From Candidatus Poribacteria bacterium (lineage in GTDB: Bacteria; Poribacteria; WGA-4E; WGA-3G), in assembly GCA_022827885.1 (NCBI GenBank), contig JAJEIP010000024.1:1-51045 (forward strand): 51,045 nt of DNA. The letters run 5' to 3'. Positions 31,909 through 40,418 of the stretch are shown in pieces. Numbering within the stretch: position 1 is the first letter of the stretch; every line of letters starts with the position of its first letter. Both the position numbers and the translations under genes were made by a program. The notes below the pieces were generated by a model. That model was given only the letters and a program-made list of their open reading frames with translations. It had not been told where the DNA came from and searched no databases.

Positions 31909-32008
31909 CAAGTCGCGTGTGGACTTGCGGGACAATGTATTACATTTGCGCGTGTGGCATTCAGCGGGGTATTTCTGCGTATTGTTGCAGGCTGCCCTCC
32001 TACAATAG

Positions 32009-32755
32009 TTACCATTTTGGGATTGCGCCGAGTAAGAGTTGCTGTTGCGGTGTGCCTTCTTCTCGGAGTTTTGTGACGCGAGGCCCATCAAAGGGTTCAC
32101 GCGACTTCATCCAGGCGTTCTGGTAGCACATGAGGCAGACGCGCCGACATTTTGAAGAATTGTTAGCCGCGCCCCGATGCCAGGTCCATCCGTCGAACAT
32201 AACCGCTTGTCCCGGGGACACGAGTACGCGCTTTTCATCGGGCAATTCGACAGGCGTGCGTGGCGGACGGAAGGGTGCCCTGTGGCTGCCGGGTTGGATA
32301 ACGGTAGGACCGTTTTCATCGGTGACCTCGTCGAGATAATAGCCGCAGTTAATCTGTGCGGGGAGACTCCCATAAGGCGTTCCGTTGGGTGCGACGGGCC
32401 AGGGACCATCGCGATGCCAGTGCTGATCCGGCGTTCCGGGTTCCGTAATGCGTGCCGTTGCACTGTGGAGTTGGACACACGTCCCTAATATGGCTTCCAT
32501 CCGCTTTAGGACGGGTGGATTGTCTAACAGAAACGCGAACCGATCGTCTTCCTCAAGAAGTTCACTGATGAATTGACTTTTGTTGTTGCGTTCGTAACTC
32601 TCATCGAGTGCCTCACGCAACGCTTCAATCTGTTCTGGTGTGGCGGCGTTGTCAACGACAAGATAGCCCCAATTGAGGAAGAAGTTGACTTCCTGTTGCA
32701 GTTGGTGATCCAGTTCGACGTTGAGTGTCGGTGGCACTACGCTTGGATTTGCCAT
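32009..32755 (-). CDS. PhyH-type Fe(II)/2-oxoglutarate dioxygenase, copy 1
   Basis: A 248-residue phytanoyl-CoA-dioxygenase-like protein. The iron ligands H114-R-D116 (in Q-H-W-H-R-D-G) and a later His in T-W-H-R-G are present, with an Arg downstream for 2-oxoglutarate. Family members hydroxylate diverse small molecules; the substrate is unknown. It starts 3 nt after the stop of the next PhyH gene, with GGAGG upstream of the ATG, so the two are surely co-transcribed and probably translationally linked. Confidence 0.88.
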   Translation of the reverse strand: MANPSVVPPTLNVELDHQLQQEVNFFLNWGYLVVDNAATPEQIEALREALDESYERNNKSQFISELLEEDDRFAFLLDNPPVLKRMEAILGTCVQLHSATARITEPGTPDQHWHRDGPWPVAPNGTPYGSLPAQINCGYYLDEVTDENGPTVIQPGSHRAPFRPPRTPVELPDEKRVLVSPGQAVMFDGWTWHRGAANNSSKCRRVCLMCYQNAWMKSREPFDGPRVTKLREEGTPQQQLLLGAIPKW

Positions 32756-32758
32756 CGG

Positions 32759-33583
32759 TTATGCCTCCTTAATTGCATCGCGGTCGTCAGTTGCCCACTC
32801 TTCCCAGCGTTCTTCATCGGAGCGGAGGAATCCGGAGTTGCATCGGGGTTGGAGTTGCTCGTCTACACCGAGGAGCCGCATGTGCTGATGGTTATTGGCG
32901 GCTTTCGCGGTCTCCAACAACTCTTGGGTATGCGGGCCCGTGTGATGATCGGTGTGTTTCAGCCATGTTAGGTTATAATAGATGCTGAAGAAATAGCGCA
33001 AATTTCCAGAGGTATTCGGCGTACCGGAGTGAATAAGCCCGTTATGCGTGATGACGACATCACCTGCTTTCATGTGGACCAATGTTTCGTCGGGGTGTGG
33101 GACACTGCGTTGCGAATCTTCCATGGTAATCGGCTTTCGATGCGAACCCACAATGACGCGGAGGGGTCCGTATTCATGCGTTAGATCCTGCAAATAGGAT
33201 ATAGCGTTGATGGCGTTCGGGCGGTGATAGGCATCCGTAAAAGGCACATGCGCCCAGCGATCACGGTGCCATCCTGAGACCCTGCCTTCCGCTTTTTCCT
33301 TTTCCATCGATGGAAAGGCGGCAAGCGTGAGGTTATCCAATTGCACAAAGGGACCCATCACCTTTTCCACAAATTCAAGGATCGTCGGATGTGAGACAGC
33401 GGGCCACATCAGTTCAGACGCCAATTCAAGGGTATTTCCGAACCATGTTTGTCCGTCATTGGCCGCGGAGAGTTCTTGATGTTTTTCCCGCCACCTTTGC
33501 ATCTGAGGTTCGTCAAAAACCTTCTCAAAGACTGTGAACCCCTCGGTTTTATAGGCTTCAAAGTGTTCGTCTAATGTCGGCAT
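32759..33583 (-). CDS. PhyH-type Fe(II)/2-oxoglutarate dioxygenase, copy 2
   Basis: A 274-residue PhyH-type enzyme with H106-R-D108 (S-G-W-H-R-D-R-W), distal His near 185 (G-L-I-H-S-G-T-P-N) and Arg in G-N-L-R-Y. All iron ligands are intact. Preceded by leader copy c. It lies 35 nt downstream of an oxidoreductase gene. Not a close copy of the protein coded just downstream. Confidence 0.88.
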   Translation of the reverse strand: MPTLDEHFEAYKTEGFTVFEKVFDEPQMQRWREKHQELSAANDGQTWFGNTLELASELMWPAVSHPTILEFVEKVMGPFVQLDNLTLAAFPSMEKEKAEGRVSGWHRDRWAHVPFTDAYHRPNAINAISYLQDLTHEYGPLRVIVGSHRKPITMEDSQRSVPHPDETLVHMKAGDVVITHNGLIHSGTPNTSGNLRYFFSIYYNLTWLKHTDHHTGPHTQELLETAKAANNHQHMRLLGVDEQLQPRCNSGFLRSDEERWEEWATDDRDAIKEA

Positions 33584-33603
33584 TTTTTAATTTTTCCTTG
33601 CGG
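33584..33603 (-). promoter_or_regulatory. CCGCAAGG-N12 translation leader, copy c
   Basis: CCGCAAGG, 12 nt (AAAAATTAAAAA), then the ATG of PhyH copy 2. Confidence 0.65.
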
Positions 33604-33618
33604 ATTTTCTAACTTATC

Positions 33619-34566
33619 TTAACGCAATCCACTGAGAATTGCTTCGGCGAGTTCCATGGTTTTCACAGCCTCGTCGAGATTCGCAGCAGGGAACGAAACC
33701 GGCGTATTGGATTTGACACAATCCAAGAAATATCTGTTTTGCTCAACAGTGCCACCGGTGCCTGCCTCGGTGAGTTTGTGTTGCCCCCCATCACAGAAAA
33801 CGGTTCCTTGGGAGACCCCTTCAAGATAAGCGGAGATGTCTCTGCCGTGAATCTCATAGCGTTCAAGGCGAGCGTCTGTGGTGTAGTTAGCGATGTGTTG
33901 AGCGACACAGCCATTATCGAACAGGATGAGTGCGGCGTGGACATCTTTGTAATCTGAGATGGTCCGCTGAACGACACTATGGACTTCCTGAACATCGGCT
34001 TCGGCAATGGCGCGAATTGTATCAAGGGCGTGGATGGGTGTCTCCAGAAACATATTGTCCATCAAGTGTTCTGGAAATCTGTTCCCTTGCGCCAATCGGG
34101 TAATGCTCTTGTGAAATTCACCGACGATTTGTGTCACAGGACCGCGTGCGGTCACTTGGCGTTTCGCTTCGACGATGATCGGGTGAAAGCGGCGGTTCCA
34201 ACCCACCATCCCTTTCGCCCCTGTCCGTTCTGCTGCAGTCCGTAAAGCGACGGTTTCTGCGACACTCATGCCCGGAGGTTTCTCCAAAAGCGTATGGACC
34301 CCGCGTTCAAAACAGGGGAGTGCTGCCTCACCGTTGAGGTGTGCGGGTGTCGCGACAAAGATGGCATCCAGGGTTTCGTTGTCCAGTAACGCCTCAATAC
34401 TCTCGTGCTTCGCTGAGACGTTGAACAGGTCAGCGGCGGTGTCGCGTGCCGTTTCGACGGGATCACAGACAGCAACGAGATCGGTGTCGTCAAATTCCGA
34501 AAGGATCTTCATGTGCCCGCGGCCCCTACCGCCGCACCCGATGACAGCAACTCGCAATTTTGACAT
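33619..34566 (-). CDS. Gfo/Idh/MocA family oxidoreductase, copy 2
   Basis: A 315-residue NAD(P)-dependent oxidoreductase: R-V-A-V-I-G-C-G-G-R-G-R-G-H at the N-terminus and catalytic L-L-E-K-P-P. A good Shine-Dalgarno (AAGGAG) precedes the ATG. Shorter than its two relatives in this cluster and not closely similar to them, so they are likely to have different substrates. It is flanked on both sides by PhyH genes. Confidence 0.88.
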   Translation of the reverse strand: MSKLRVAVIGCGGRGRGHMKILSEFDDTDLVAVCDPVETARDTAADLFNVSAKHESIEALLDNETLDAIFVATPAHLNGEAALPCFERGVHTLLEKPPGMSVAETVALRTAAERTGAKGMVGWNRRFHPIIVEAKRQVTARGPVTQIVGEFHKSITRLAQGNRFPEHLMDNMFLETPIHALDTIRAIAEADVQEVHSVVQRTISDYKDVHAALILFDNGCVAQHIANYTTDARLERYEIHGRDISAYLEGVSQGTVFCDGGQHKLTEAGTGGTVEQNRYFLDCVKSNTPVSFPAANLDEAVKTMELAEAILSGLR

Positions 34567-34643
34567 CGTTTTCTCCTTTTTCTAATTATTCGCCAACAGG
34601 CAGCCCATTTGGACATGAGCCACACGTATACCATTTCCACGGC

Positions 34644-35432
34644 TTAGCGGCGGATGTGGGGTGCTTCCATGACTTCGCGTTGCTCAGGGGACATATCCTC
34701 AATATAATCGGGGTACGTAATCTCGTGTGCTCCGGTGCCATAAGACTGGAACCCGGGACTGAATTTGTAGAGCAGTGCGCGTCGTTGATGGCTGCCTTTC
34801 CACGGAAGCGTGCCGTGTGTCAAAGTTTCAGTAAAAATTACGGCATCGCCAGCCTTGGCATTGACTTCAAGCACATGCTTCTGATACTGCTCGTACCGTT
34901 TCATGATACTCGGACACGGAAGATTCGCCTTATGACTCCCCGGTATGATTGCCAAACCGCCATCGCCGGGTCCCTCATCAGCGAGCATGTATTCGACGAC
35001 AGTCAAACCTGTGTAGATGCGTCCGTATTTGAAGAAGTAGGCTTCGGAAAAATTGGGACGTTCAATCCCGCCCCCGTGCAAAGTGCCGCCTTCCGTGCCT
35101 TCTTCCATAGCGATTAATCCCGGACCGTGATCCAGTCGATACTGTTTGCCTAAAATTTCTTCAAGGCACGGTTTAATCTTGGCATGGACGAGCAAATTCC
35201 GGAACGGTTCACACCAAGGTTTCTCCCATGCCAGCATGCCGCCCATGTCCATTCGGTGTGCCGTGCCAGCGAGCGCTGCTGAGCCGCCTGATAGAGAGGT
35301 GTCTCGTTCCCTAAGTCCTTCAATGTGATGGTCGATGGCAGCGTTGCACTCGGCGACCTCTTCCGCCGTCAAAGCGTTTTCGATGATGAGGTATCCGGTC
35401 AAATCGAATAGGTATTTTTGATCTTCGTTCAT
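34644..35432 (-). CDS. PhyH-family protein with HxG in place of HxD
   Basis: A 262-residue PhyH-family protein. At the iron site it has H119-G-G (G-G-T-L-H-G-G-G) where dioxygenases have H-x-D. The second His (T-H-G-T, His206) and a downstream Arg are present, as is the conserved P-G-S-H strand. Loss of the carboxylate ligand is the mark of Fe/2-oxoglutarate halogenases (HxA or HxG), but it also occurs in PhyH relatives of unknown activity. Its start has GGAGG 8 nt upstream. It sits between two oxidoreductase genes on the same strand. Confidence 0.82.
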   Translation of the reverse strand: MNEDQKYLFDLTGYLIIENALTAEEVAECNAAIDHHIEGLRERDTSLSGGSAALAGTAHRMDMGGMLAWEKPWCEPFRNLLVHAKIKPCLEEILGKQYRLDHGPGLIAMEEGTEGGTLHGGGIERPNFSEAYFFKYGRIYTGLTVVEYMLADEGPGDGGLAIIPGSHKANLPCPSIMKRYEQYQKHVLEVNAKAGDAVIFTETLTHGTLPWKGSHQRRALLYKFSPGFQSYGTGAHEITYPDYIEDMSPEQREVMEAPHIRR

Positions 35433-35474
35433 TGGTGGGACCTCCTTACTTAAAGCCTGATACAGTGCTCCGAG

Positions 35475-36551
35475 TTAATCAGATTTATTGTTTCCTGTTG
35501 CCTCCATAACACTCTGAGGTCTACCTGTTGCGTCCCCACCGAGCCACCGATACGGACGCGGATAGAGCGTTAAAGATCTGTCCTCAAGCGGAAGTTTGAC
35601 AGGGGCACCGTTTCGGGTCGCGGAGAGTTTTGCAGCGATAGCAACCTCCAACGCTTGTCGGAGATCGGCGCCCGTAATCCATGGGTGTCCGTCGCCATCA
35701 ACAGCCGCTAAGAAGGAGCGAATGGAACCGGTGAGGTAACCGAATTCACTCCACGGATACGGGCTATAGTTAGGATTGATTTGGGCGCGATTGCCGTGCG
35801 GGTCGTAGCCTCTGAAAATTTCAGGTGGATTCCAATCCCAGCGGACGAGACATTCGTCTGTCCAAACGTCTACACCCCGGCAAGGCGTTGGGGTTCCGAA
35901 GACGCTGCATTCCACTCCATTCGTAAGCAGAAAACGCCCGTTGATGATGAGACCTTCATCGGTTTCCGCCTCTAACGCTTCAGGAGGGGTTCCCCACGCG
36001 ATGATTTCCGCAACCTCAGCATTAGTGAACAACCGTAAGACAGAGATGTGTTGACAGCCACCCCCAGAAATTTCGCCCCCGAACCCATGAACACTCGCGC
36101 CTCTGATGTGTCCAAATTCGCCGTTGTGGAGCCGAGATGCCGCCTCTTGGACCTCATTCATGGCTCGCTGCAGGTTGCCTCCAGCAAATATTACGCCTCG
36201 CGCAGCACACGTTTCAACCATCACGTCGGCATCCTGTAAACACCCGGCAATCGGTTTTTCGGTAGAGATACCTTTGACACCGGCTTCGGCACACGCAACT
36301 ACGGCATCTCTCATGTATTTCGTGGGTGTGACGACCACCGCGATGTCCGGGACAACCTCCCGCAATAGGGTTTCTACGTCTGAATAAAGTGCAGCAACGT
36401 CAAAGCGCGTGCCGAGCACCTCACGCCGTTGTGCATTGGCATCGACGATGGCGACGATTTCTGTGTCCGGATAAGTGGTATATGCTTCCGCGTAGTTTTG
36501 CCCCATCCGTCCACACCCGATGATGGCTACGCGATATTTGGTGTCACGCAT
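35475..36551 (-). CDS. Gfo/Idh/MocA family oxidoreductase, copy 3 (first gene of the cluster)
   Basis: A 358-residue NAD(P)-dependent oxidoreductase: A-I-I-G-C-G-R-M-G-Q-N-Y and catalytic S-T-E-K-P-I-A. Shine-Dalgarno AGGGAG lies 8 nt before the ATG. It begins a minus-strand run of genes with short gaps (42, 77, 35 and 3 nt) down to 32009, and a promoter lies just upstream. The substrate is unknown. Confidence 0.88.
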   Translation of the reverse strand: MRDTKYRVAIIGCGRMGQNYAEAYTTYPDTEIVAIVDANAQRREVLGTRFDVAALYSDVETLLREVVPDIAVVVTPTKYMRDAVVACAEAGVKGISTEKPIAGCLQDADVMVETCAARGVIFAGGNLQRAMNEVQEAASRLHNGEFGHIRGASVHGFGGEISGGGCQHISVLRLFTNAEVAEIIAWGTPPEALEAETDEGLIINGRFLLTNGVECSVFGTPTPCRGVDVWTDECLVRWDWNPPEIFRGYDPHGNRAQINPNYSPYPWSEFGYLTGSIRSFLAAVDGDGHPWITGADLRQALEVAIAAKLSATRNGAPVKLPLEDRSLTLYPRPYRWLGGDATGRPQSVMEATGNNKSD

Positions 36552-36572
36552 TTTTAGACTCCCTGATGGTGT

Positions 36573-36601
36573 ATGTTATCAAGTCCGGAAAAGTGTGTCA
36601 A
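36573..36601 (-). promoter_or_regulatory. Promoter of the oxidoreductase/PhyH cluster
   Basis: Minus strand TTGACA (36601-36596), 17 nt, TAACAT (36578-36573). Perfect -35 and a weaker -10, about 25 nt from the first start codon. Confidence 0.65.
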
Positions 36602-36659
36602 GAAAAAATAGGACACTCAAGAAACGCGCCGCGAGAGAAAGGCGTCCCAAAAAACGCGC

Positions 36660-36688
36660 TTGTTTTTTTTCGGTGTTTGGAATATAAT
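36660..36688 (+). promoter_or_regulatory. Promoter of the glnD operon
   Basis: TTGTTT (36660-36665), 17 nt, TATAAT (36683-36688), with a leader of about 85 nt. It is divergent from the cluster promoter, with the two -35 boxes about 60 nt apart. Confidence 0.65.
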
Positions 36689-36778
36689 TAGCTTAACGGA
36701 AAGCCTTTATTCACTTCGTGATTTCAAGTGGACGCTGCAACAATTGGATTGCTCTGATACATCGGAGACAAGAGGAAA

Positions 36779-39493
36779 ATGGAAAATAGACAGAGTGAAA
36801 AACGAATCAATGCCTACGTACCGAACCTGGACGCGTCTTTTGATGATTTGCAAAAACAGTTAGCTGCCTTCATTCAAGCGGAGCGGGAAGAATTGAAAGC
36901 CCGCATCTTGAAAGGAGAAGACGGGTTCTCGGCTTGCAAAATTCATGCGGCGATGTGGGATACAGTCATTCAAAAGGTCTATGAAGCCGCCTCTTTTCAG
37001 GTTCGGGATGAATACCAGAAACAGATAGACGTGCTGAAGCAATTGCCAGACGTTGTCATAAGCGACTTAGAAACGGAATTGGAGGGATGGATGCCGGACA
37101 TCGCCCTCTATGGCGTGGGGAGTTACGGCAGAAATGAACTGTGCTATTTTTCGGATGTAGATGTTGTTTATACGTCCTCTGTCGATTTAGAAGATATCTA
37201 CGATGAAAGCACCCTTGAACTGATCCGATGGTTCTACGATTTTTTCGACAGCCTCCATTCCGTAATTCCGGGGTTTGAGTTCAGCTTTATCTATCGTCCG
37301 TTGACAGATATCACCCAATGGAACTATCAGGATATGGCTGCGTTGATAGATATGCGGTTTATCGCTGGCAATGCCTCACTGACCGAGCGTTTCCGGAAAG
37401 AGATATATGCTGGAAAATCGGATATTTCGCTTGTGCTGGATCTGCTGAAATCAAAAGCAGATGCTTTTGAAGCATCTGAGGATACGATCTATCTGAATCA
37501 ACCGAATGTGAAAACGGGACGCGGTGGGTTACGCACCCTTCAGTATGCGCTCTGGATATGTGGGCTCCCGGATTTCACCTCAATCCCTGAACTCTACGAA
37601 CGCTACGATGACGAACAGCTCATCCCGTCTTTGGATTTCACATTCAAGGTGCGGAACCTTCTTCACGTGCTCGCTGATGCGCCGTATGACGACCTCACCT
37701 ATCATCCTGAAAAAGGCGATGAACTCCAAGCACAGATCGCGCGGGTCCTCGGTTTTGCAGATGAAACCGATGAGGGACGCTATGCGTTCATGGCAGAATA
37801 TTACGCGATGGCAAAATATCTGCATTTCAAAGCAGAACTGCTGATCCGAAAGATGTTAGCGAACGGGATTCCTATCTCAGAGGTCCTCGCGGTCAGAACA
37901 GAAACGCTGTATTGCATCGACAATAACTTCGGTGAACTCGATGCAAGTGAACTCTTTACGCTCTTCACCTACTTCCAACAATACGATTTTGAGATTGATG
38001 CCTCCCTTGCTACCTTCATATCTCGGTATGTCCACGCGTTTGATTGGCATTCCTTCCGGAACCGGATGGCAGAGTTGATCAATATGCCAGGAGATGTAGA
38101 GAAGACGCTCACACGCCTGCACAGACTCAATATCCTGTCGCATCTCGGAGAAGGCGGAGAACTTTTTGAAAAGGCGATGATGACCCGGAGCGAACGCAGT
38201 CTTGACCCGTATACAGTCGGGAAACATACACTCGTTGCCATTGGACATCTCGATGAAATTCGGAGAACGGAGCCGAGCAGTCCGTTTGGGGGTGGTGGGG
38301 GTTTCGGTTCACCGATAGCACCCTCCCCAACGTCTGAATTAGAGGAGCTCAATACGGCGTTTCGCTCACTTTCAGATTCGGCGCCACTTTATATGGCACT
38401 CTTCCTGCACGATATAGATAAGCCCGATCCCACCCATCCGGCAACCGGTGCGGAAAAAGCGGAACGTATCGCGCCCGAATTTGGGTTCAACGCACAGCAG
38501 ACGGATGACATTTGCTTTCTCATTCGAGAACACTTGACCATGATAGTGTTGGCACGCTATCATCATTGGGATGAAAGCACGATCTCCGAATTCTGCAAGA
38601 AGGTTAACTCGTTAGAACGTTTGACGGCTCTGTATCTGCTCACGTATTGCGATTCCAAAGCGAACGGTTCGCAGAACTTCAGTCATGTCGTTAAACACAA
38701 TCTGAAGAGTCTCTACGAGGTAGCTCGCACGCGTTTCGTTGGACAGGAAGAAACACAGTGGGGTGCCTTCGCACCTGTTGAAGAGTTTCAGCAGTTTCTT
38801 CACCACATGCCGGTTTCTTACCGTATCAGTGTCTCTCCTGAAGAGATAGCCATGCACATAAAGATGACCTCGCAGGTTTCCGAAGCGGGATTGACAGAAA
38901 CAGGCGCGACCGCCAGCACAGGGATCATCCAATTTGTCGATCGACCTGGGTTCACTGAATTGCACCTCTGTAGTCCGAGTCGTATTGGAAAGTTACACAC
39001 GGTGAGCGGTCTCTTTTTTGCGAACGGTATAGATGTCCGAGATGCGCGCGTTTACACGAAACAGGATACCAACATTGAACTTGAAATCTATCAGCTCGTC
39101 CATCAGCCGCCGCATCATCGGGGGGAACCGATGCCGCTTGATGAGGAGCTCAAACGGGACCTCGATTTTGACATTCGCGGACTCCTCGCAGAGGAAATGA
39201 CGCTTGAAGAGGTTTTTGAGAGGCGCTACGTCAACCTCGCCGAAACTTGGCAAGTTGACGATGTGAGTGTTGAGACGGCACGGAACTATTCAGAAATTGT
39301 TGTCGTCGGTGAAGAAAAAGTCGGATTTCTCCACTACTTCAGCGGTATCTTAGCAGAACTCGGACTGAACGTTGAGATGTGTAAATGTTCAGGATTAGGC
39401 GGACAAGCGATTGATCGGTTCTACGTCCAACCGGTAGCGGATCCGAAAGCCGTGCACGCCGATATTATGGGGGCACTGGAGACTGAAAAATGA
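36779..39493 (+). CDS. glnD: PII uridylyltransferase / uridylyl-removing enzyme
   Basis: GlnD senses glutamine and adds or removes UMP on the PII protein. The 904-residue length and domain order fit: nucleotidyltransferase site G-S-Y-G-R-N-E-L-C-Y-F-S-D-V-D near residues 114-128 (the G-S-x10-D-x-D rule is met); V-K-T-G-R-G-G-L-R-T-L-Q typical of GlnD; HD hydrolase site L-H-D-I-D-K near 542-546; two ACT domains near 720-780 and 838-900. A Gly/Pro/Ser-rich insert (F-G-G-G-G-G-F-G-S-P-I-A-P-S-P near 500-516) sits before the HD domain and is not usual. The start follows AGAGGAAA. No glnB or glnA is adjacent. Confidence 0.92.
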   Translation: MENRQSEKRINAYVPNLDASFDDLQKQLAAFIQAEREELKARILKGEDGFSACKIHAAMWDTVIQKVYEAASFQVRDEYQKQIDVLKQLPDVVISDLETELEGWMPDIALYGVGSYGRNELCYFSDVDVVYTSSVDLEDIYDESTLELIRWFYDFFDSLHSVIPGFEFSFIYRPLTDITQWNYQDMAALIDMRFIAGNASLTERFRKEIYAGKSDISLVLDLLKSKADAFEASEDTIYLNQPNVKTGRGGLRTLQYALWICGLPDFTSIPELYERYDDEQLIPSLDFTFKVRNLLHVLADAPYDDLTYHPEKGDELQAQIARVLGFADETDEGRYAFMAEYYAMAKYLHFKAELLIRKMLANGIPISEVLAVRTETLYCIDNNFGELDASELFTLFTYFQQYDFEIDASLATFISRYVHAFDWHSFRNRMAELINMPGDVEKTLTRLHRLNILSHLGEGGELFEKAMMTRSERSLDPYTVGKHTLVAIGHLDEIRRTEPSSPFGGGGGFGSPIAPSPTSELEELNTAFRSLSDSAPLYMALFLHDIDKPDPTHPATGAEKAERIAPEFGFNAQQTDDICFLIREHLTMIVLARYHHWDESTISEFCKKVNSLERLTALYLLTYCDSKANGSQNFSHVVKHNLKSLYEVARTRFVGQEETQWGAFAPVEEFQQFLHHMPVSYRISVSPEEIAMHIKMTSQVSEAGLTETGATASTGIIQFVDRPGFTELHLCSPSRIGKLHTVSGLFFANGIDVRDARVYTKQDTNIELEIYQLVHQPPHHRGEPMPLDEELKRDLDFDIRGLLAEEMTLEEVFERRYVNLAETWQVDDVSVETARNYSEIVVVGEEKVGFLHYFSGILAELGLNVEMCKCSGLGGQAIDRFYVQPVADPKAVHADIMGALETEK

Positions 39494-40248
39494 AAAAACG
39501 GGTACTTATTACGGGTGCGGCTGGCGCAGTCGGCAGCGCGCTCTGGCAAGCATGGGAACAACAGGATGCCTACACGCTAACGTTGATGGATATTAACCCG
39601 ATTACCGGTGCCAATTCGCGCGCAGTGCAGGCAGATATCCGGGATTACGCGGCGATGCAAGAATTGTGTCGCGATCAGGACATCTTGGTCCACCTGGCGT
39701 ATGTCCGCCAAGATTCACTCGGCAAGGTGCCCGGTGAAGTCAGCGACATCGGGGCATCAATGACACTGTTTGAAGCGGCACGCGAAGGCGGCATTCAGAA
39801 GATTATATACGCGAGCACAAATCACGTTTCTGGATGGAATGAGCGATTAAACTCTCCGCCTCGGTTCTCAACAGGTGATCAATTTCGTCCGGATAGCTGG
39901 TACGGCGCGATGAAGGGTATGGCAGAGATCGCGGGACGCTATCTCGTCGATGCACACGATATGCGGTTTATTAGCTTCCGCATCGGGACTTTCAGCGGCA
40001 CATACGAACCGAGTGGGATACGACACTGCAGCACGTTGCTGACCCCACGAGATTGTGTGCAACTCTTCGGATTGGCTGTGGACTACGAGGGACCTGTTAA
40101 ATATCTGATCACCTACGGACGCTCGGCGAATTCTGACGGATATCAGCAGAGCTACCTCGACATAAGTGGAGCGGTCGAGGTACTGGGGTATCAACCGCAG
40201 GACAATTTGGTTAAGACGCATCTTCACAAATTTTTGTCAGAAGTTTAG
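39490..40248 (+). CDS. NAD-dependent epimerase/dehydratase (SDR, uronate-dehydrogenase-like)
   Basis: A 252-residue short-chain dehydrogenase: cofactor loop V-L-I-T-G-A-A-G-A-V-G-S, D-I-R-D strand, and catalytic W-Y-G-A-M-K (Y-x-x-x-K). It is close in style to uronate dehydrogenases and small NAD-dependent epimerases. The gene overlaps the end of glnD by 4 nt (ATGA), so it is translationally coupled to it, though no functional link is obvious. Confidence 0.87.
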   Translation: MKKRVLITGAAGAVGSALWQAWEQQDAYTLTLMDINPITGANSRAVQADIRDYAAMQELCRDQDILVHLAYVRQDSLGKVPGEVSDIGASMTLFEAAREGGIQKIIYASTNHVSGWNERLNSPPRFSTGDQFRPDSWYGAMKGMAEIAGRYLVDAHDMRFISFRIGTFSGTYEPSGIRHCSTLLTPRDCVQLFGLAVDYEGPVKYLITYGRSANSDGYQQSYLDISGAVEVLGYQPQDNLVKTHLHKFLSEV

Positions 40249-40398
40249 TTTGCCATCGGCTGTCGGCAAGAAGTTGGACTGAAATATCTATCTATTTTTC
40301 TGATCCACTATGAAATATCGCTAACGCACGTAAGTCCAACCAACGGGCGGACTGGATATACGGAAAAGAGCATTATTTTCAAAGATGCCCTAAACGAA

Positions 40399-40418
40399 CC
40401 GCAAGGTAAGTTAAAAGA
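40399..40418 (+). promoter_or_regulatory. CCGCAAGG-N12 translation leader, copy d
   Basis: CCGCAAGG (40399-40406), 12 nt (TAAGTTAAAAGA), then the trmB ATG. Upstream, the block GGATATACGGAAA (about 40353-40365) matches the one ahead of the sulfatase-like gene, so the shared leader may span about 70 nt. Confidence 0.65.

Larger units (their letters stand above)
31671..32008. other. Intergenic region with two leaders and hairpins
   Basis: 338 nt between the first PhyH gene and the sulfatase-like gene. It holds leader copies b (31671-31690) and e (31784-31803), a GCCTGC...GCAGGC hairpin near 31738-31758, a strong hairpin at 31871-31908, and a repeated segment (TGTTGCAGGCT followed by A/G-CCCTC) at about 31746-31763 and 31983-31999. 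The layout suggests a duplicated leader or repeat block. Confidence 0.55.

Noticed and set aside
40249-40300. Partial TTGCC...GGCAA pairing after the epimerase gene as a terminator
   Set aside because: The stem is short, with no T-run; it might be a dispersed repeat but has no second copy in the window.
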